DNA of 64,000 bases from Brevundimonas sp. UBA7506. GTDB taxonomy: Bacteria; Pseudomonadota; Alphaproteobacteria; Caulobacterales; Caulobacteraceae. The translations under genes were made by a program, and so were the position numbers. The notes under the pieces were generated by a model. That model was not told the DNA's origin. It did not search any database and saw nothing but the letters and a program-made list of their open reading frames with translations. Of this stretch, positions 1 to 9,287 are shown one piece after another; the first letter of the stretch is position 1, and the number at the start of each line of letters is the position of its first letter. The DNA is taken from contig NZ_DLNQ01000005.1 of the NCBI RefSeq assembly GCF_002479495.1, positions 505,095 through 569,094 on the forward strand, given 5' to 3'.

Positions 1-1
1 C

Positions 2-250
2 GGCGCCGTCGACGCCAAGGCGCTGAAGCTGCCGCTCGTCACGCCCCACTTCAAGGAGCGCAAGGACGGAGAGGCCCGCATCATCTCCTTCTTCGCCAAG
101 AAGGCGCGCGGCGCCATGGCCCGCTACGCTATCGAGAACCGCATTGAGAAGGCGGAGGATCTCAAGGCCTTCGACCGCGACGGCTATCGCTTCGACAAGA
201 CGCTTTCGACCAACGCGGACTGGATATTCATCAGAGAAGGAAATTCCTGA
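2..250 (+). CDS. yaaA: YaaA family peroxide stress protein (C-terminal part)
   Basis: The open frame enters from the left edge and ends at TGA 248-250, giving the last 82 residues. The segments VTPHFKERKDGEARIISFFAKK, split around FFAKKARGAMARY, and the ending DGYRFDKTLSTNADW are the conserved C-terminal half of the YaaA (DUF328/UPF0246) family. In E. coli this protein limits free iron and protects DNA under hydrogen peroxide stress. The N-terminal two thirds lie outside the window, so nothing can be said about its promoter or start. It is followed 64 bp later by bdhA on the same strand. Confidence 0.85.
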   Translation, partial: GAVDAKALKLPLVTPHFKERKDGEARIISFFAKKARGAMARYAIENRIEKAEDLKAFDRDGYRFDKTLSTNADWIFIREGNS

Positions 251-314
251 TCGCCAGATTGAACGACTGCGGTTAGGCTGCGTTGCAGCAAACTAATCCA
301 CGGGTTCTCTCTGC

Positions 315-1112
315 ATGTTCGCCATGAACGATCTCAAGGGCCAGGTCGCCGTCGTCTCCGGCTCGACCTCCGGCATCGGCCTTGCGCTGGCGCGCGCCGT
401 CGCCCAATGCGGCGGCGACGTGGTGCTGAACGGCCTGGGTGATCCGACGGTCATAGAGCAGACCCGCGCTAATCTGGAGGCTGAGACGGGCGTTCGCGTC
501 CTCTACCACCCCGCTGACATGACCCAGCCGGATCAGATCGCCGACATGGTCGCCACGGCGCATCGCGAACTGGGCCGCCTGGACATCCTGGTCAACAACG
601 CCGGCATCCAGCACGTCGAGGCCGTCGAGAACTTCCCCGCCGATGCGTGGGAGAAGATCATTTCGATCAACCTGTCCTCGACCTTCTACGCCACCAAGGC
701 GGCGATCCCGATCATGAAGGCCCAGGGGCGCGGCCGCATCGTCAACATCGCCTCGGCCCACGGCCTGGTCGCCAGCCCGTTCAAATCGGCCTATGTCGCC
801 GCCAAGCACGGCGTGATCGGCTTCACCAAGACAGTGGCCCTGGAACTGGCCCAGCAGAACATCACCTGCAACGCCATCTGCCCTGGCTTCGTCGAGACCC
901 CCATCGTCGCCAAACAGATCGAGGATCAGGCCCGCACGCGCGGCATGACGCCCGAGGACGTGATGAAGAACGTCATCCTCGGCTCGCAGCCGACCAAGCG
1001 CTTTGTCACGACCGACGAACTGGCGGGCATCTTCCTCTATCTGGTGTCCGACCTGGGCGCTTCGGCCAACGGCTCGCACTATTCCGTCGATGGCGGCTGG
1101 ACCGCTCAATAG
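315..1112 (+). CDS. bdhA: 3-hydroxybutyrate dehydrogenase (SDR family)
   Basis: This 265-aa classical short-chain dehydrogenase interconverts (R)-3-hydroxybutyrate and acetoacetate with NAD in the poly-hydroxybutyrate/ketone-body pathway of the cytoplasm. The Rossmann glycine motif SGSTSGIG is at residues 15-22, NNAG at 94-97, the catalytic Ser at 147 (NIASAHG), Tyr160 and Lys164 (YVAAK). The C-terminal GSHYSVDGGWTAQ is the usual 3-HB dehydrogenase ending. Length fits the family (about 260 aa). An alternative ATG lies three codons downstream at 324. The patatin gene starts 20 bp after the stop, so the two are probably cotranscribed. Substrate is assigned from overall family resemblance. Confidence 0.88.
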   Translation: MFAMNDLKGQVAVVSGSTSGIGLALARAVAQCGGDVVLNGLGDPTVIEQTRANLEAETGVRVLYHPADMTQPDQIADMVATAHRELGRLDILVNNAGIQHVEAVENFPADAWEKIISINLSSTFYATKAAIPIMKAQGRGRIVNIASAHGLVASPFKSAYVAAKHGVIGFTKTVALELAQQNITCNAICPGFVETPIVAKQIEDQARTRGMTPEDVMKNVILGSQPTKRFVTTDELAGIFLYLVSDLGASANGSHYSVDGGWTAQ

Positions 1113-1131
1113 CGATCTGAACCTGGGGCGG

Positions 1132-2175
1132 ATGATGGCCAAGTCGAAATCCCGCCCCGCCCGTCGCCCCATCTGCCTCGCGCTGCAAGGCGGCGGCTCG
1201 CACGGTGCCTTCCAGTGGGGCGTGCTGGATCGACTGCTGGAAGCGGACTTCCTCGACATCCGCGCCGTCACCGCCGCCTCCGCAGGGGCGATGAATGCGG
1301 CGGCCCTGATCACCGGACTGGAACAGGGCGGCGCCGAGGGCGCCCGCGTCGCCCTCGATAGGCTGTGGCGTGAGGTCAATCAGTCCGGCGGCCGAAACGT
1401 CTTCGGCGACAGCGCCATCTGGTCCAAGGCCCTGACGCCAGGCTGGCTGAAGGACAGCCCGATGTGGAAGGCAGGTGAGACGCTCGCCATGTCCATGAGC
1501 CCCTACGCCTTCAACCCCTTCAACCTGAACCCGTTGAAGCGCGTGCTGGAGACCGCCGTCGATTTCGACGCCGTTCGGGCCTCCCAAATCCAGTTGATCG
1601 TCTCGACCACGGCGGTGCGCGCCGGGCGCTCGCGTCTGTTCCGCTCGGCCGAGATCACCCCTGACGTTCTGCTGGCCTCGGCCTGTCTGCCCCACCTCTT
1701 CCACGCGGTCGAGATCGAGGGCGAGCCCTATTGGGACGGCGGCTATCTGGCCAATCCGGCGCTGTGGCCGCTGTTCTACGCCGACACGCCTGACGACATC
1801 CTGCTGCTGCCGCTCAACCCCTTCGTGCGCGACGAGGCCCCGCGAGAGGCGGGCGAGATCATGGATCGGCTGAACGAAATCCTGTTCAACGCGCCCCTAG
1901 TCGCCGAACTGCGCGCAGTCGCCTTCGTGCAGGACCTGATCGCCGAGGGCAAACTCAGCCGTACCGAGGATCGCCATCGCGCCGTCCGCATGCACGCGAT
2001 CGAAGCCGACGACTGGCTGGGCAGTCTGTCGCTATCGACCAAGTTCGACACGGAATGGAGCTTCCTCAACGACCTGAAGTCGCGCGGGCGTCAGGCGGCT
2101 GAGCAATGGCTGAAAACCTGCGCGGCCCAGGTTGGCGAGGCCTCCAGCGTCGATCTGAAAGCCCGTTTCCTCTAG
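1132..2175 (+). CDS. Patatin-like phospholipase
   Basis: This 347-aa patatin family acyl hydrolase has the oxyanion-hole glycine loop QGGGSHGAFQWG near residues 19-30. The nucleophile is Ser50 in AASAGAMN (AxSxG in place of the usual GxSxG), and the dyad aspartate is D202 in WDGGYLAN. The family cleaves acyl esters of lipids. The reading frame stays open upstream to 1003, but that part overlaps bdhA, and the ATG-ATG at 1132/1135 behind a GGGGCGG stretch is the sensible start. The link to bdhA suggests a role in polymer or lipid turnover, which is inference. It meets the convergent Sua5 gene tail to tail with a 4-bp overlap. Confidence 0.85.
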   Translation: MMAKSKSRPARRPICLALQGGGSHGAFQWGVLDRLLEADFLDIRAVTAASAGAMNAAALITGLEQGGAEGARVALDRLWREVNQSGGRNVFGDSAIWSKALTPGWLKDSPMWKAGETLAMSMSPYAFNPFNLNPLKRVLETAVDFDAVRASQIQLIVSTTAVRAGRSRLFRSAEITPDVLLASACLPHLFHAVEIEGEPYWDGGYLANPALWPLFYADTPDDILLLPLNPFVRDEAPREAGEIMDRLNEILFNAPLVAELRAVAFVQDLIAEGKLSRTEDRHRAVRMHAIEADDWLGSLSLSTKFDTEWSFLNDLKSRGRQAAEQWLKTCAAQVGEASSVDLKARFL

Positions 2176-3095
2176 CCGACGAAGCCCGCCGCGCGGCGCA
2201 GTCGGTCATTGATCGCCTCGCCCAGCCCCTTGTGCGGGATCGGCGACACCGCAATGCCGACCGGCCTGGTGCGGTCCGCCTCTCGCAGCAGGCGGAACAG
2301 ATTGGCCGCCGCCTCGCGCAGATCTCCGTTCGGGCTCAGGCTCCAGCGCGGGTCACCGATGGCGGGGCCGAAGCCGAGCAAGATTTCGCCATCCTTCGCC
2401 GCTTCGGCTTCGATCCGCACCGGGGCGTCGGGAGCGTAGTGCAGGGCCAGCCGACCGGGCGAGCGATGCCCCTGCCCGTCTTCTTCCGCCAGCGGCCCGA
2501 CCACGGCCTCAATCTCCTCGCGCGTCACCGATCCGGGACGCAGGAGGGCCACCCGACCGTCCAGCACTGAAACGACCGTGCTTTCCACCCCTACCGCGCA
2601 GGGCCCGCCGTCCACGGCGGCCCCGACCGACTGGCCGGTCTCCTCCAGCGCATCATCAAAAGTTGTCGGACTGGGACGGCCCGAGCGGTTGGCCGAGGGC
2701 GCCACCACGGCCCCGCCGAAGGCCGCGATCACGGCGCGCGCGCGCGGATGACCCGGAACGCGCACGGCGACGCTGTCCAGTCCGGCGCGGGCCAGGTCGC
2801 AGACCCGCTCGCGGTCGCGCACCGGCGCCACAATGGTCAGGGGGCCGGGCCAGAACGCCTCGGCCAGCGCCCTCGCTCGCTCGTCAAAGACAGCGATCAT
2901 CTCGGCGTCCAGGGCGTTGGCGACGTGGGCGATCAAGGGGTTGAAGCGCGGTCTTCCCTTGGCCTCGAAGATGCGCGCCACCGCCTGCGGGTTGGAGGCG
3001 TCGGCCGCCAGCCCATACACCGTCTCGGTCGGCAGCATGACCAGCCGCCCGGTCTTCAGCGCCTCGGCGGCGATTTCGGGGGTGTCGCCCTTCAT
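2172..3095 (-). CDS. sua5: L-threonylcarbamoyladenylate synthase (Sua5/YciO/YrdC)
   Basis: This 307-aa enzyme makes threonylcarbamoyl-AMP from threonine, bicarbonate and ATP, the first step of t6A37 modification of ANN-decoding tRNAs. The YrdC core is at about residues 8-190, with the nucleotide-binding start LPTETVYGLAADA, then KGRPRFNPL and PSANRSGRPSPT. The segment SPGRLALHYAPDAPVR opens the C-terminal Sua5 domain, so it is the long two-domain type rather than the short TsaC type. The ATG at 3093-3095 overlaps the stop of the cytochrome b561 gene (ATGA), indicating translational coupling. The longer open frame upstream is antisense or overlapping noise. Confidence 0.9.
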   Translation of the reverse strand: MKGDTPEIAAEALKTGRLVMLPTETVYGLAADASNPQAVARIFEAKGRPRFNPLIAHVANALDAEMIAVFDERARALAEAFWPGPLTIVAPVRDRERVCDLARAGLDSVAVRVPGHPRARAVIAAFGGAVVAPSANRSGRPSPTTFDDALEETGQSVGAAVDGGPCAVGVESTVVSVLDGRVALLRPGSVTREEIEAVVGPLAEEDGQGHRSPGRLALHYAPDAPVRIEAEAAKDGEILLGFGPAIGDPRWSLSPNGDLREAAANLFRLLREADRTRPVGIAVSPIPHKGLGEAINDRLRRAAGFVG

Positions 3096-3643
3096 GGCCG
3101 GCGCGGGATCAGGGGGATCATGCGGTGCAGCACATTGTCCCGGTTGATGAACTGGTGCTTCAGCGCCCCCATGACGTGCAGGGCGATCAGCAGATAGAGC
3201 AGCTTGGCCACCGCGCCGTGGACGTCCATGAACTGACCCGCCGCCTCGCGCCCGCCGCCGACCGGCAACAGGGGCCACTGGAACAGGCCGAACCAATTGA
3301 TCTCGCGCCCGCCCGCCGACGACGCCAGCCACCCGGTCAGCGGCATGGCCAGCAGGACGACGTAGAAGGCGATCTGCGTGGTCCGCGCCAGAACCCGCTC
3401 CCATTTCGGCATCTCGATCGGCAGGGCGATCAGCGGATTGGCCAGCCGCCAGCCGATCCGGCCCAGGGTCAGGACCAGGATGGTCAGGCCGACCGCCTTG
3501 TGAATCTGCACGAACTCGCGCGACAACGGTCCCTCGGTCGCGTCATGGGCCATGATCAGCCCAACCTGGGCGACCACGGCCAGAGCGATGACCCAGTGCA
3601 GGATCAGCGACACGGTCGAATAGCGATTTCGAGGCTCGGCCAA
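3092..3643 (-). CDS. Cytochrome b561 family protein
   Basis: This 183-aa integral membrane di-heme cytochrome b has four transmembrane helices and heme-ligand histidines at expected places: ILHWVIALAV, QIHKAVGLT, the DVHGAV segment and IALHVMGALKHQ. Such proteins pass electrons in the inner membrane, often from quinol to periplasmic acceptors. No ATG sits near the family start. The best start is TTG at 3641-3643, preceded by GGAAGGAAAG at good spacing, which gives MAEPRNRYSTVSL and the usual family length. The very long open frame that continues upstream to about 5983 is antisense to the acyl-CoA dehydrogenase and is rejected. The stop overlaps the sua5 start by 4 nt. Confidence 0.85.
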   Translation of the reverse strand: MAEPRNRYSTVSLILHWVIALAVVAQVGLIMAHDATEGPLSREFVQIHKAVGLTILVLTLGRIGWRLANPLIALPIEMPKWERVLARTTQIAFYVVLLAMPLTGWLASSAGGREINWFGLFQWPLLPVGGGREAAGQFMDVHGAVAKLLYLLIALHVMGALKHQFINRDNVLHRMIPLIPRRP

Positions 3644-3766
3644 GGGTCTTTCCTTCCGCGACGGCACTGAGGCAGAGAGTGGCGCGAACCGCGACCAAAG
3701 TCCAAGCGCCCTTGCATCAGCGACCGCTGGGGCGTCAGAAGCATGTTGAAGATTCTGGAGACCGCC

Positions 3767-5551
3767 ATGAGCTACCGCGCCCCCGTCCGTGACCTCGCCT
3801 TCGCCTTGGAAGCCGTCGCCGGCATTGATCAGGTCGCCGCCACGGGCGCATTCGCCGACTATGACGCCGACGTCATGGGCGCGGTGCTGGAGGCCGCAGG
3901 CCAGTTCTCGGAACAGGTCCTGGCCCCGCTGAACCGCCCCGGCGACTTGGCCGGCGCCAAATACGCCAATGGTGCCGTCACCGCCGCCCCCGGCTTTGCC
4001 GACGCCTATCGCCAGTTCGCCGAGGGCGGCTGGACCGGCCTGACCGCCTCGGTCGAGGCCGGCGGCCAGGCCCTGCCCAAGGCGCTGGAGCTGGCGGCCT
4101 ATGAAACCGTCCATGCCGCCAACATGGCCTTCGGTCTCTGCCCCATGCTGTCTCTGGCCTCGATCGAGGCCTTGGAGCAGGTCGGCAACGAGTATCAGAA
4201 GGCGACCTATCTGCCCAAACTGGTCTCGGGCGAATGGACCGGTGCCATGGTGCTGACCGAGCCGCACGCGGGTTCGGACCTGGGCGCCCTGACCACCACG
4301 GCCACGCCGAACGGCGACGGGACCTATGCCCTCAACGGCCAGAAGATCTTCATCACCTGGGGCGATCACGACGCCACGGACAACATCGTCCACCTGGTGC
4401 TGGCCCGCCTGCCCGACGCACCTGCCGGGCCCAAGGGCATCAGCCTGTTCCTGACGCCCAAGTTCGCGGTCAACGCCGACGGCTCGCTGGGCGAACGCAA
4501 CGCCTTCCACCCGGTCGGCGTCGAGCACAAGCTGGGCATCCACGCCTCGCCCACCTGCGTCATGGCCTATGAAGGCGCCCGCGCCGAACTGGTCGGCCGC
4601 CCTAACGAGGGCTTGGCCCACATGTTCGTGATGATGAACGCCGCCCGCCTGGCCGTGGGCGTCGAGGGCGTCGGCGTGGCCGAGCGCGCCTATCAGCACG
4701 CCCTGGCCTATGCTCTGGAGCGCCGTCAGGGCCGCAGCATCTGGACCGGCGAAAAGAACGCCCCGATCTTCGACCACCCCGACGTGCGCCGCACCCTGGG
4801 CGTCATGAAGGCCAAGATCGCAGCCGCCCGCGCCATCTGCCTGTCCACCGGCGTCGCCGCCGACCTGGCCAAACACGCCGCCACCGAGGCCGAGCGCAAG
4901 CTGTGGAAGGGCCGCGAAGACCTGTTCACCCCCATCGCCAAGGCCTGGTCCACCGAAGTCGGCTGCGAAGTCGCCTCGCTGGGCGTTCAGGTCCACGGCG
5001 GCATGGGCTTCATTGAGGAAACCGGCGCGGCCCAATACTACCGCGACGCCCGCATCACCCCGATCTACGAGGGCACCAACGGCATCCAGGCCATGGACCT
5101 GGTCGGCCGCAAGCTGTCGATGGACGGCGGCGACTCGGCCAAGGCCCTGATCGAGGACATGAAGGCCACCTTGGCCCAGATCGATCGCCTCTACACCGGC
5201 AAGCCCGTCGAGCGCTTCGCCACGGCCATTGAGGCCGTCGAGGACGCCACCCTGTGGCTGCTGGACCGCAAGGCCGCCGCAGACGGCGCCGCCGACGTTC
5301 TGGCCGGCGCAGACGCCTATCTGAAGCTGATGGGCGACGTGGTCGGCGGCTGGATGCTGGCCAAGGGCGCCCTGGCCGCCAAGGCCCGCCTCGACGCCGG
5401 CGCCGGCGATCCCGTCTGGCTGCAAGGCAAGCTGGACCTCTACGAACTCTACGCCGCCAACGTGCTCGGCCACGTCTCCAGCCGCCTGGCTGCTGTCGGT
5501 CAGGGCGGGGAGCTGCTGCAGGGTCTCAGCGTAGAAGCCCTGGCGGGCTAA
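3767..5551 (+). CDS. Acyl-CoA dehydrogenase (long, about 600-aa type)
   Basis: This 594-aa FAD flavoprotein carries out the first beta-oxidation step, alpha,beta-dehydrogenation of an acyl-CoA. The visible motifs are WTGAMVLTEPHAGSDLG (FAD/substrate binding), VHGGMGFIEETGAAQYYRDAR, and YEGTNGIQAMDLVGRK containing the usual catalytic glutamate. The C-terminal extension of about 130 residues after GRKL is typical of the long class. The frame is open from 3743, but ATG 3767 (MSYRAPVRDLAF) has CTGGAG upstream and matches the family start. It converges on the protease gene, and a long hairpin lies between the two. The chain length of the substrate cannot be told. Confidence 0.88.
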   Translation: MSYRAPVRDLAFALEAVAGIDQVAATGAFADYDADVMGAVLEAAGQFSEQVLAPLNRPGDLAGAKYANGAVTAAPGFADAYRQFAEGGWTGLTASVEAGGQALPKALELAAYETVHAANMAFGLCPMLSLASIEALEQVGNEYQKATYLPKLVSGEWTGAMVLTEPHAGSDLGALTTTATPNGDGTYALNGQKIFITWGDHDATDNIVHLVLARLPDAPAGPKGISLFLTPKFAVNADGSLGERNAFHPVGVEHKLGIHASPTCVMAYEGARAELVGRPNEGLAHMFVMMNAARLAVGVEGVGVAERAYQHALAYALERRQGRSIWTGEKNAPIFDHPDVRRTLGVMKAKIAAARAICLSTGVAADLAKHAATEAERKLWKGREDLFTPIAKAWSTEVGCEVASLGVQVHGGMGFIEETGAAQYYRDARITPIYEGTNGIQAMDLVGRKLSMDGGDSAKALIEDMKATLAQIDRLYTGKPVERFATAIEAVEDATLWLLDRKAAADGAADVLAGADAYLKLMGDVVGGWMLAKGALAAKARLDAGAGDPVWLQGKLDLYELYAANVLGHVSSRLAAVGQGGELLQGLSVEALAG

Positions 5552-5565
5552 CGAGCAACTGTCGC

Positions 5566-5595
5566 CCCCGGAAGGCGCCAAGCGCCTATCCGGGG
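5566..5595. terminator. Long hairpin between convergent genes
   Basis: CCCCGGA (5566-5572) plus AGGCGC (5573-5578) pair with GCGCCT (5582-5587) and TCCGGGG (5589-5595). The loop is CAA and a single A is bulged. This 13-bp stem fills the 56-bp gap between two converging stops, so it can end transcription from both sides. There is no T tract, so termination is inferred from position and stem strength only. Confidence 0.5.
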
Positions 5596-5607
5596 CCGTA
5601 GGATGCG

Positions 5608-6417
5608 CTACGGCGCGGGTGCGGCCGCAGGCTGATCCAGCAGCGCGATCGCCTCGCGCACGTATTGGGCATGAGCGACGACGCCCAGTTCCAGGCCCTC
5701 GCCGCCGCCCTGAACCTCCTGCACCAGCACCCCGGCGATATAGGGATGGTCGGGCGTCGGCGAGCCGGGCAGGCGATCGACCGCGGGGGTCCAGAAGACC
5801 GGCCCGCCCGAGTTGCCTTGCGACACCGCGAAATCCAGCAGGAAGATCGGGAAGTGCCGAATCGGCGTCAGCGGCCAGGAACTGATCCGGCCCAGGCGCA
5901 GGATCGGGAAGCCCGCCTTGTTCGCCGACAGGCCGTGCGGATAGCCGAGCGCCATCAACTCGTCCCCCGGCCCGACGCGCCAACGGTCGAAAGTCGTGTC
6001 GTCCGCCAGCCAGCCCATCGGGATGGCGGCGCGGGCGAAGGCGTCGGGGGCGGTGATCTCCATGACCGCCACGTCACGCTCGGGGTGCTGGGTCCATAGC
6101 GGCGTTCCGTCGGAGTCGCGGATCGTCAGGTTCGCCGGCGAGAACTTCCAGGCGCCGTCCGCCTCGGCGGTGCGCCAGCCGACGCGCGCTTCCCCGTTCG
6201 GCATGACGTTGAAGACATGCGCCGCCGTCACCAAAACGACCCGAGGCGTGCCGTCGGCCCGAGGCGCGGAAATCAGGAAGCCGGTGCCGACCTTGCGCGA
6301 ACTTTCGTTCAGCGGCTGATCCAATTGCACCGTAGCGTTGATCATGCCGACGGTCAGGTCCCACGGGACGGGAGCGACGGCTGCGGGCGGTGCGGGTGGA
6401 ACGTCCTGAGTGATCAT
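5608..6417 (-). CDS. Trypsin-like serine protease
   Basis: This 269-aa protein has the chymotrypsin/S1-fold triad: His67 in LVTAAHVFN, Asp115 in ERDVAVME and Ser203 in SQGNSGGP. The N-terminus is Pro/Ala-rich with no convincing signal peptide from ATG 6417, so its location is uncertain. It has no PDZ domain and is shorter than DegP/HtrA. The ending is Ala/Pro-rich. Start 6417 was chosen because the frame further upstream has no better codon and runs antisense to the oligopeptidase gene. It diverges from ptrB with a 66-bp gap. The substrate is unknown. Confidence 0.8.
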   Translation of the reverse strand: MITQDVPPAPPAAVAPVPWDLTVGMINATVQLDQPLNESSRKVGTGFLISAPRADGTPRVVLVTAAHVFNVMPNGEARVGWRTAEADGAWKFSPANLTIRDSDGTPLWTQHPERDVAVMEITAPDAFARAAIPMGWLADDTTFDRWRVGPGDELMALGYPHGLSANKAGFPILRLGRISSWPLTPIRHFPIFLLDFAVSQGNSGGPVFWTPAVDRLPGSPTPDHPYIAGVLVQEVQGGGEGLELGVVAHAQYVREAIALLDQPAAAPAP

Positions 6418-6483
6418 TCCGCCATTTGACGCGGCCGGTTCACAGGCACAAGGTCCGCCCGAACCATAGGGGGAGCCCGCTTC

Positions 6484-8706
6484 ATGAATCGCCGCGAACT
6501 GATCGCCTCGACCGCCGCCGTCGGCCTCGCCGCCGCCTCCCCTGCACTCGCCCGTTCGACTACCGGAGTCTCGATGTCCCTGCCCCAACCGCCCGTCGCC
6601 AAAAAGGTGCCCGTCCGTATCGAGCAACTGGGTCGCGTCCGTACCGACGACTATCAGTGGATGAAGGACGACAACTGGCAGGCCGTGCTGCGCGACCCGT
6701 CGCTGATCAAGGCCGACGTCAAGGAGCACCTGACCGCGGAGAACGCCTATCGCGAGGCCATGATGGCCTCGACCCTGCCGCTGCAGGCCGCGATGTTCGA
6801 AGAGATGAAGGGCCGCATCAAGGAGGACGACAGCTCCGTCCCCGCCGCCGACGGCGCCTGGGAATACTACACCGAATACCGGACCGGCGAGCAGCACCCG
6901 CGCTATATGCGGGTCGAACGCCAGGGGACCTGGATGGTCGATGGCCAGCCCGTGACCAGGAACTTCATCAAGGCCCCGACGCCACAACTCCTGCTGGACT
7001 GCAACGCCCTGGCTGAAGGCAAGGCCTACTCGGAAGTCTCGGCTGTCGAGCACAGCCCCGACCACGCCCTGTTCGCCTATGCCGAGGACGCGCAAGGCTC
7101 CGAGGTCTTCAAGATCTACGTCAAGGACCTGGCGACCGGCGAGGTCCTGCCCAACCCCATCGAATCGGCGACCGAGAACTTCACCTTCTCGCCCGACAGC
7201 CAGTGGATCTTCTGGACCAACCGTGACGACAACGGCCGCCCGGACAAGATCTTCCGCCGCCCGTCGCGCGGCGGCGAGACCACCCTGGTCTATGAGGAAA
7301 CCGACGACGGCATGTTCCAGAGCGTCAGCCGCACCTCCGACGACGCCTTCATCGTCATCGGCATCGGCAATCAGGAAACCTCGGAAGGCCGCATCATCCC
7401 GGGCGCGACCCCGACCGCCACGCCCGTCGTGGTCGAGCCGCGTCATACCGGCCGTCTGTACGACCTGGACCACTGGGGCGACCGCTGGGTGATCCGCACC
7501 AACGCCGACGACGCCATCGACTTCAAGGTCGTCGAGGCCCCGACCGCGACGCCGGCCAAGGCGAACTGGAAGGACCTGATTCCGCACACGCCGGGCCGCT
7601 TCATCGAAGGCGTCGCTCTGGTGAAGGACTATCTGGGCCGTCAGGAACGCGCCGACGCCAATACGAAGATCGTCATTCGCGATCGCGCCGGCGCCGAGCA
7701 TGAAATCGCCGTGGACGAGCCCGCCTACGCCCTGTCGCTGGGCGGGGCGTCGGAGTTCGACACCACGGTCATGCGCTACGGCTACAACTCGCCGTCCACG
7801 CCGACCTCGACCTATGACTACGACCTGAAGACGCGCGAACGGACCCTGCGCAAGGTTCAGGAAGTGCCGTCGGGCCACAACCCGGCCGACTATGTTGTCG
7901 AGCGGCTGAACGCCCCGGCCTCCGACGGCGAACTGGTTCCGGTGACGGTGCTGCGCCGCAAGGACACGCCGGTCGACGGCTCTGCCCCCCTGCTGCTCTA
8001 CGGCTACGGCTCCTACGGCATCCCCATGGCGGCCAGCTTCTCGACGAACCGGCTGTCGCTGGTGGATCGTGGCTTCATCTACGCCATCGCCCATATCCGC
8101 GGCGGTTCGGACAAGGGCTGGAACTGGTTCCTGACGGCCCGACGCTTCACCAAGAAGAACACCTTCACCGACTTCACCGCCGCCGCCGACCACCTGATCG
8201 CGCGCAACTACACCAAGGCCGGAAACATCGTGGCCGAGGGTCGCTCGGCGGGCGGCCTGCTGATAGGGGCCGTGACCAACATGCGGCCCGAGTTGTGGGC
8301 GGGCGTGATCGGCGGCGTGCCCTTCGTCGATGTCATCAACACCATGAGCGACACCAGCCTGCCGCTGACGCCGCCGGAATGGCCCGAATGGGGCAACCCG
8401 ATCGAGGACGCCGCAGCTTACGATTACATGCTCAGCTACAGCCCCTACGACCAGATCGAGGCCAAGCCCTATCCGGCCTTGCTGGCGACCGGCGGCCTGT
8501 CCGACCCACGCGTGACCTACTGGGAGCCCGAGAAGTGGGTGGCCAAGCTGCGTCCGGCCTCGACCTCTGGCAAGCCGGTGCTGCTGAAGATCAACATGGA
8601 GGCGGGCCACTTCGCCTCGTCGGGCCGCTTCGACTATCTCAAGGACATCGCTCACGACTACGCCTTCGCCGTCTGGGCCGTCGAAAAGGGCTGGGAAAAG
8701 GCGTGA
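6484..8706 (+). CDS. ptrB: Oligopeptidase B (S9A prolyl-oligopeptidase family)
   Basis: This 740-aa serine peptidase has an N-terminal beta-propeller (DDYQWMKDDNW near the start) and a C-terminal alpha/beta-hydrolase domain. The triad is Ser588 (GRSAGG), Asp674 (GLSDPR) and His709 (EAGHF), and YAIAHIRGGSDKG is the conserved S9A strand. The family cuts short peptides after Arg/Lys. The first residues, MNRRELIASTAAVGLAAASPALA, with a twin arginine and hydrophobic stretch, look like a Tat export signal, so it is probably periplasmic. A GGGGGAG Shine-Dalgarno lies before ATG 6484. Its stop overlaps the start of the GNAT gene (GTGA). Confidence 0.9.
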   Translation: MNRRELIASTAAVGLAAASPALARSTTGVSMSLPQPPVAKKVPVRIEQLGRVRTDDYQWMKDDNWQAVLRDPSLIKADVKEHLTAENAYREAMMASTLPLQAAMFEEMKGRIKEDDSSVPAADGAWEYYTEYRTGEQHPRYMRVERQGTWMVDGQPVTRNFIKAPTPQLLLDCNALAEGKAYSEVSAVEHSPDHALFAYAEDAQGSEVFKIYVKDLATGEVLPNPIESATENFTFSPDSQWIFWTNRDDNGRPDKIFRRPSRGGETTLVYEETDDGMFQSVSRTSDDAFIVIGIGNQETSEGRIIPGATPTATPVVVEPRHTGRLYDLDHWGDRWVIRTNADDAIDFKVVEAPTATPAKANWKDLIPHTPGRFIEGVALVKDYLGRQERADANTKIVIRDRAGAEHEIAVDEPAYALSLGGASEFDTTVMRYGYNSPSTPTSTYDYDLKTRERTLRKVQEVPSGHNPADYVVERLNAPASDGELVPVTVLRRKDTPVDGSAPLLLYGYGSYGIPMAASFSTNRLSLVDRGFIYAIAHIRGGSDKGWNWFLTARRFTKKNTFTDFTAAADHLIARNYTKAGNIVAEGRSAGGLLIGAVTNMRPELWAGVIGGVPFVDVINTMSDTSLPLTPPEWPEWGNPIEDAAAYDYMLSYSPYDQIEAKPYPALLATGGLSDPRVTYWEPEKWVAKLRPASTSGKPVLLKINMEAGHFASSGRFDYLKDIAHDYAFAVWAVEKGWEKA

Positions 8707-9245
8707 TCATCCGGCCTTTCACGGAAGCCGATCTGGCGGCCGTCACGGCCATCTACGCCGACAGCGTGCTGAAGGGCACGGGGACGTTCGAGCTGGACGT
8801 CCCCTCGGAGGAGGACATGCGAGCGCGCCTGGCCGCGCCCGCTTCGCTCGGCCTGCCGGTGCTGACCGCCGAAATCGACGGTCAGGTCGCGGGCTACGCC
8901 TACGCCGGGCCCTACCGCCTGCGCGCCGCCTATCGCTTCCTGGTCGAGGACTCGATCTATGTGGCCGAGGCGTTTCGCGGGCGGGGCGTCGGCAAGGCCC
9001 TGCTCGACGCCCTGCTAAGCGCCTGCACGGCCTTGGGCATGCGTCAGATGGTGGCGGTGATCGGCGACAGCGCCAACGCCGGCTCCATCGCCCTGCACGC
9101 CGCAGCCGGCTTTGAGCACGTCGGAGTGTTCCACGCAGCCGGATGGAAGTTCGACGCCTGGCGTGACGTGGTCTTCATGCAGAAGGCGCTGGGCCGGGGT
9201 GCTGAGGCCGCACCGGATGCCGCGGGGCTGGATTGCGGCCGCTAA
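8703..9245 (+). CDS. GNAT N-acetyltransferase (phosphinothricin acetyltransferase-like)
   Basis: This 180-aa GNAT protein begins at GTG 8703, overlapping the ptrB stop by 4 nt. IRPFTEADLAAVTAIYADSV and the acetyl-CoA loop EAFRGRGVGKALLDALL are characteristic, and GTGTFELDVPS and AGWKFDAWRDVVFMQK resemble the PAT/Bar and MnaT subfamily that acetylates methionine sulfoximine or related amino acids. The last 20 residues are a low-complexity tail beyond the domain. Its translational coupling to oligopeptidase B suggests a shared role in peptide or amino-acid handling, which is inference. Confidence 0.82.
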   Translation: MIIRPFTEADLAAVTAIYADSVLKGTGTFELDVPSEEDMRARLAAPASLGLPVLTAEIDGQVAGYAYAGPYRLRAAYRFLVEDSIYVAEAFRGRGVGKALLDALLSACTALGMRQMVAVIGDSANAGSIALHAAAGFEHVGVFHAAGWKFDAWRDVVFMQKALGRGAEAAPDAAGLDCGR

Positions 9246-9287
9246 CAGCTGAATTCTCAGCCCAATTCGACGACATACTCACATTGC

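Noticed and set aside
3644..5983. Very long minus-strand open frame continuing the cytochrome b561 frame
   Set aside because: Antisense to the acyl-CoA dehydrogenase; composition follows third-position GC of the real gene and the family start lies at 3643.
6418..8655. Minus-strand open frame extending the protease to 1015 aa
   Set aside because: Antisense to ptrB, which has all catalytic motifs; the Gly/Arg/Asp-rich translation has no domain.
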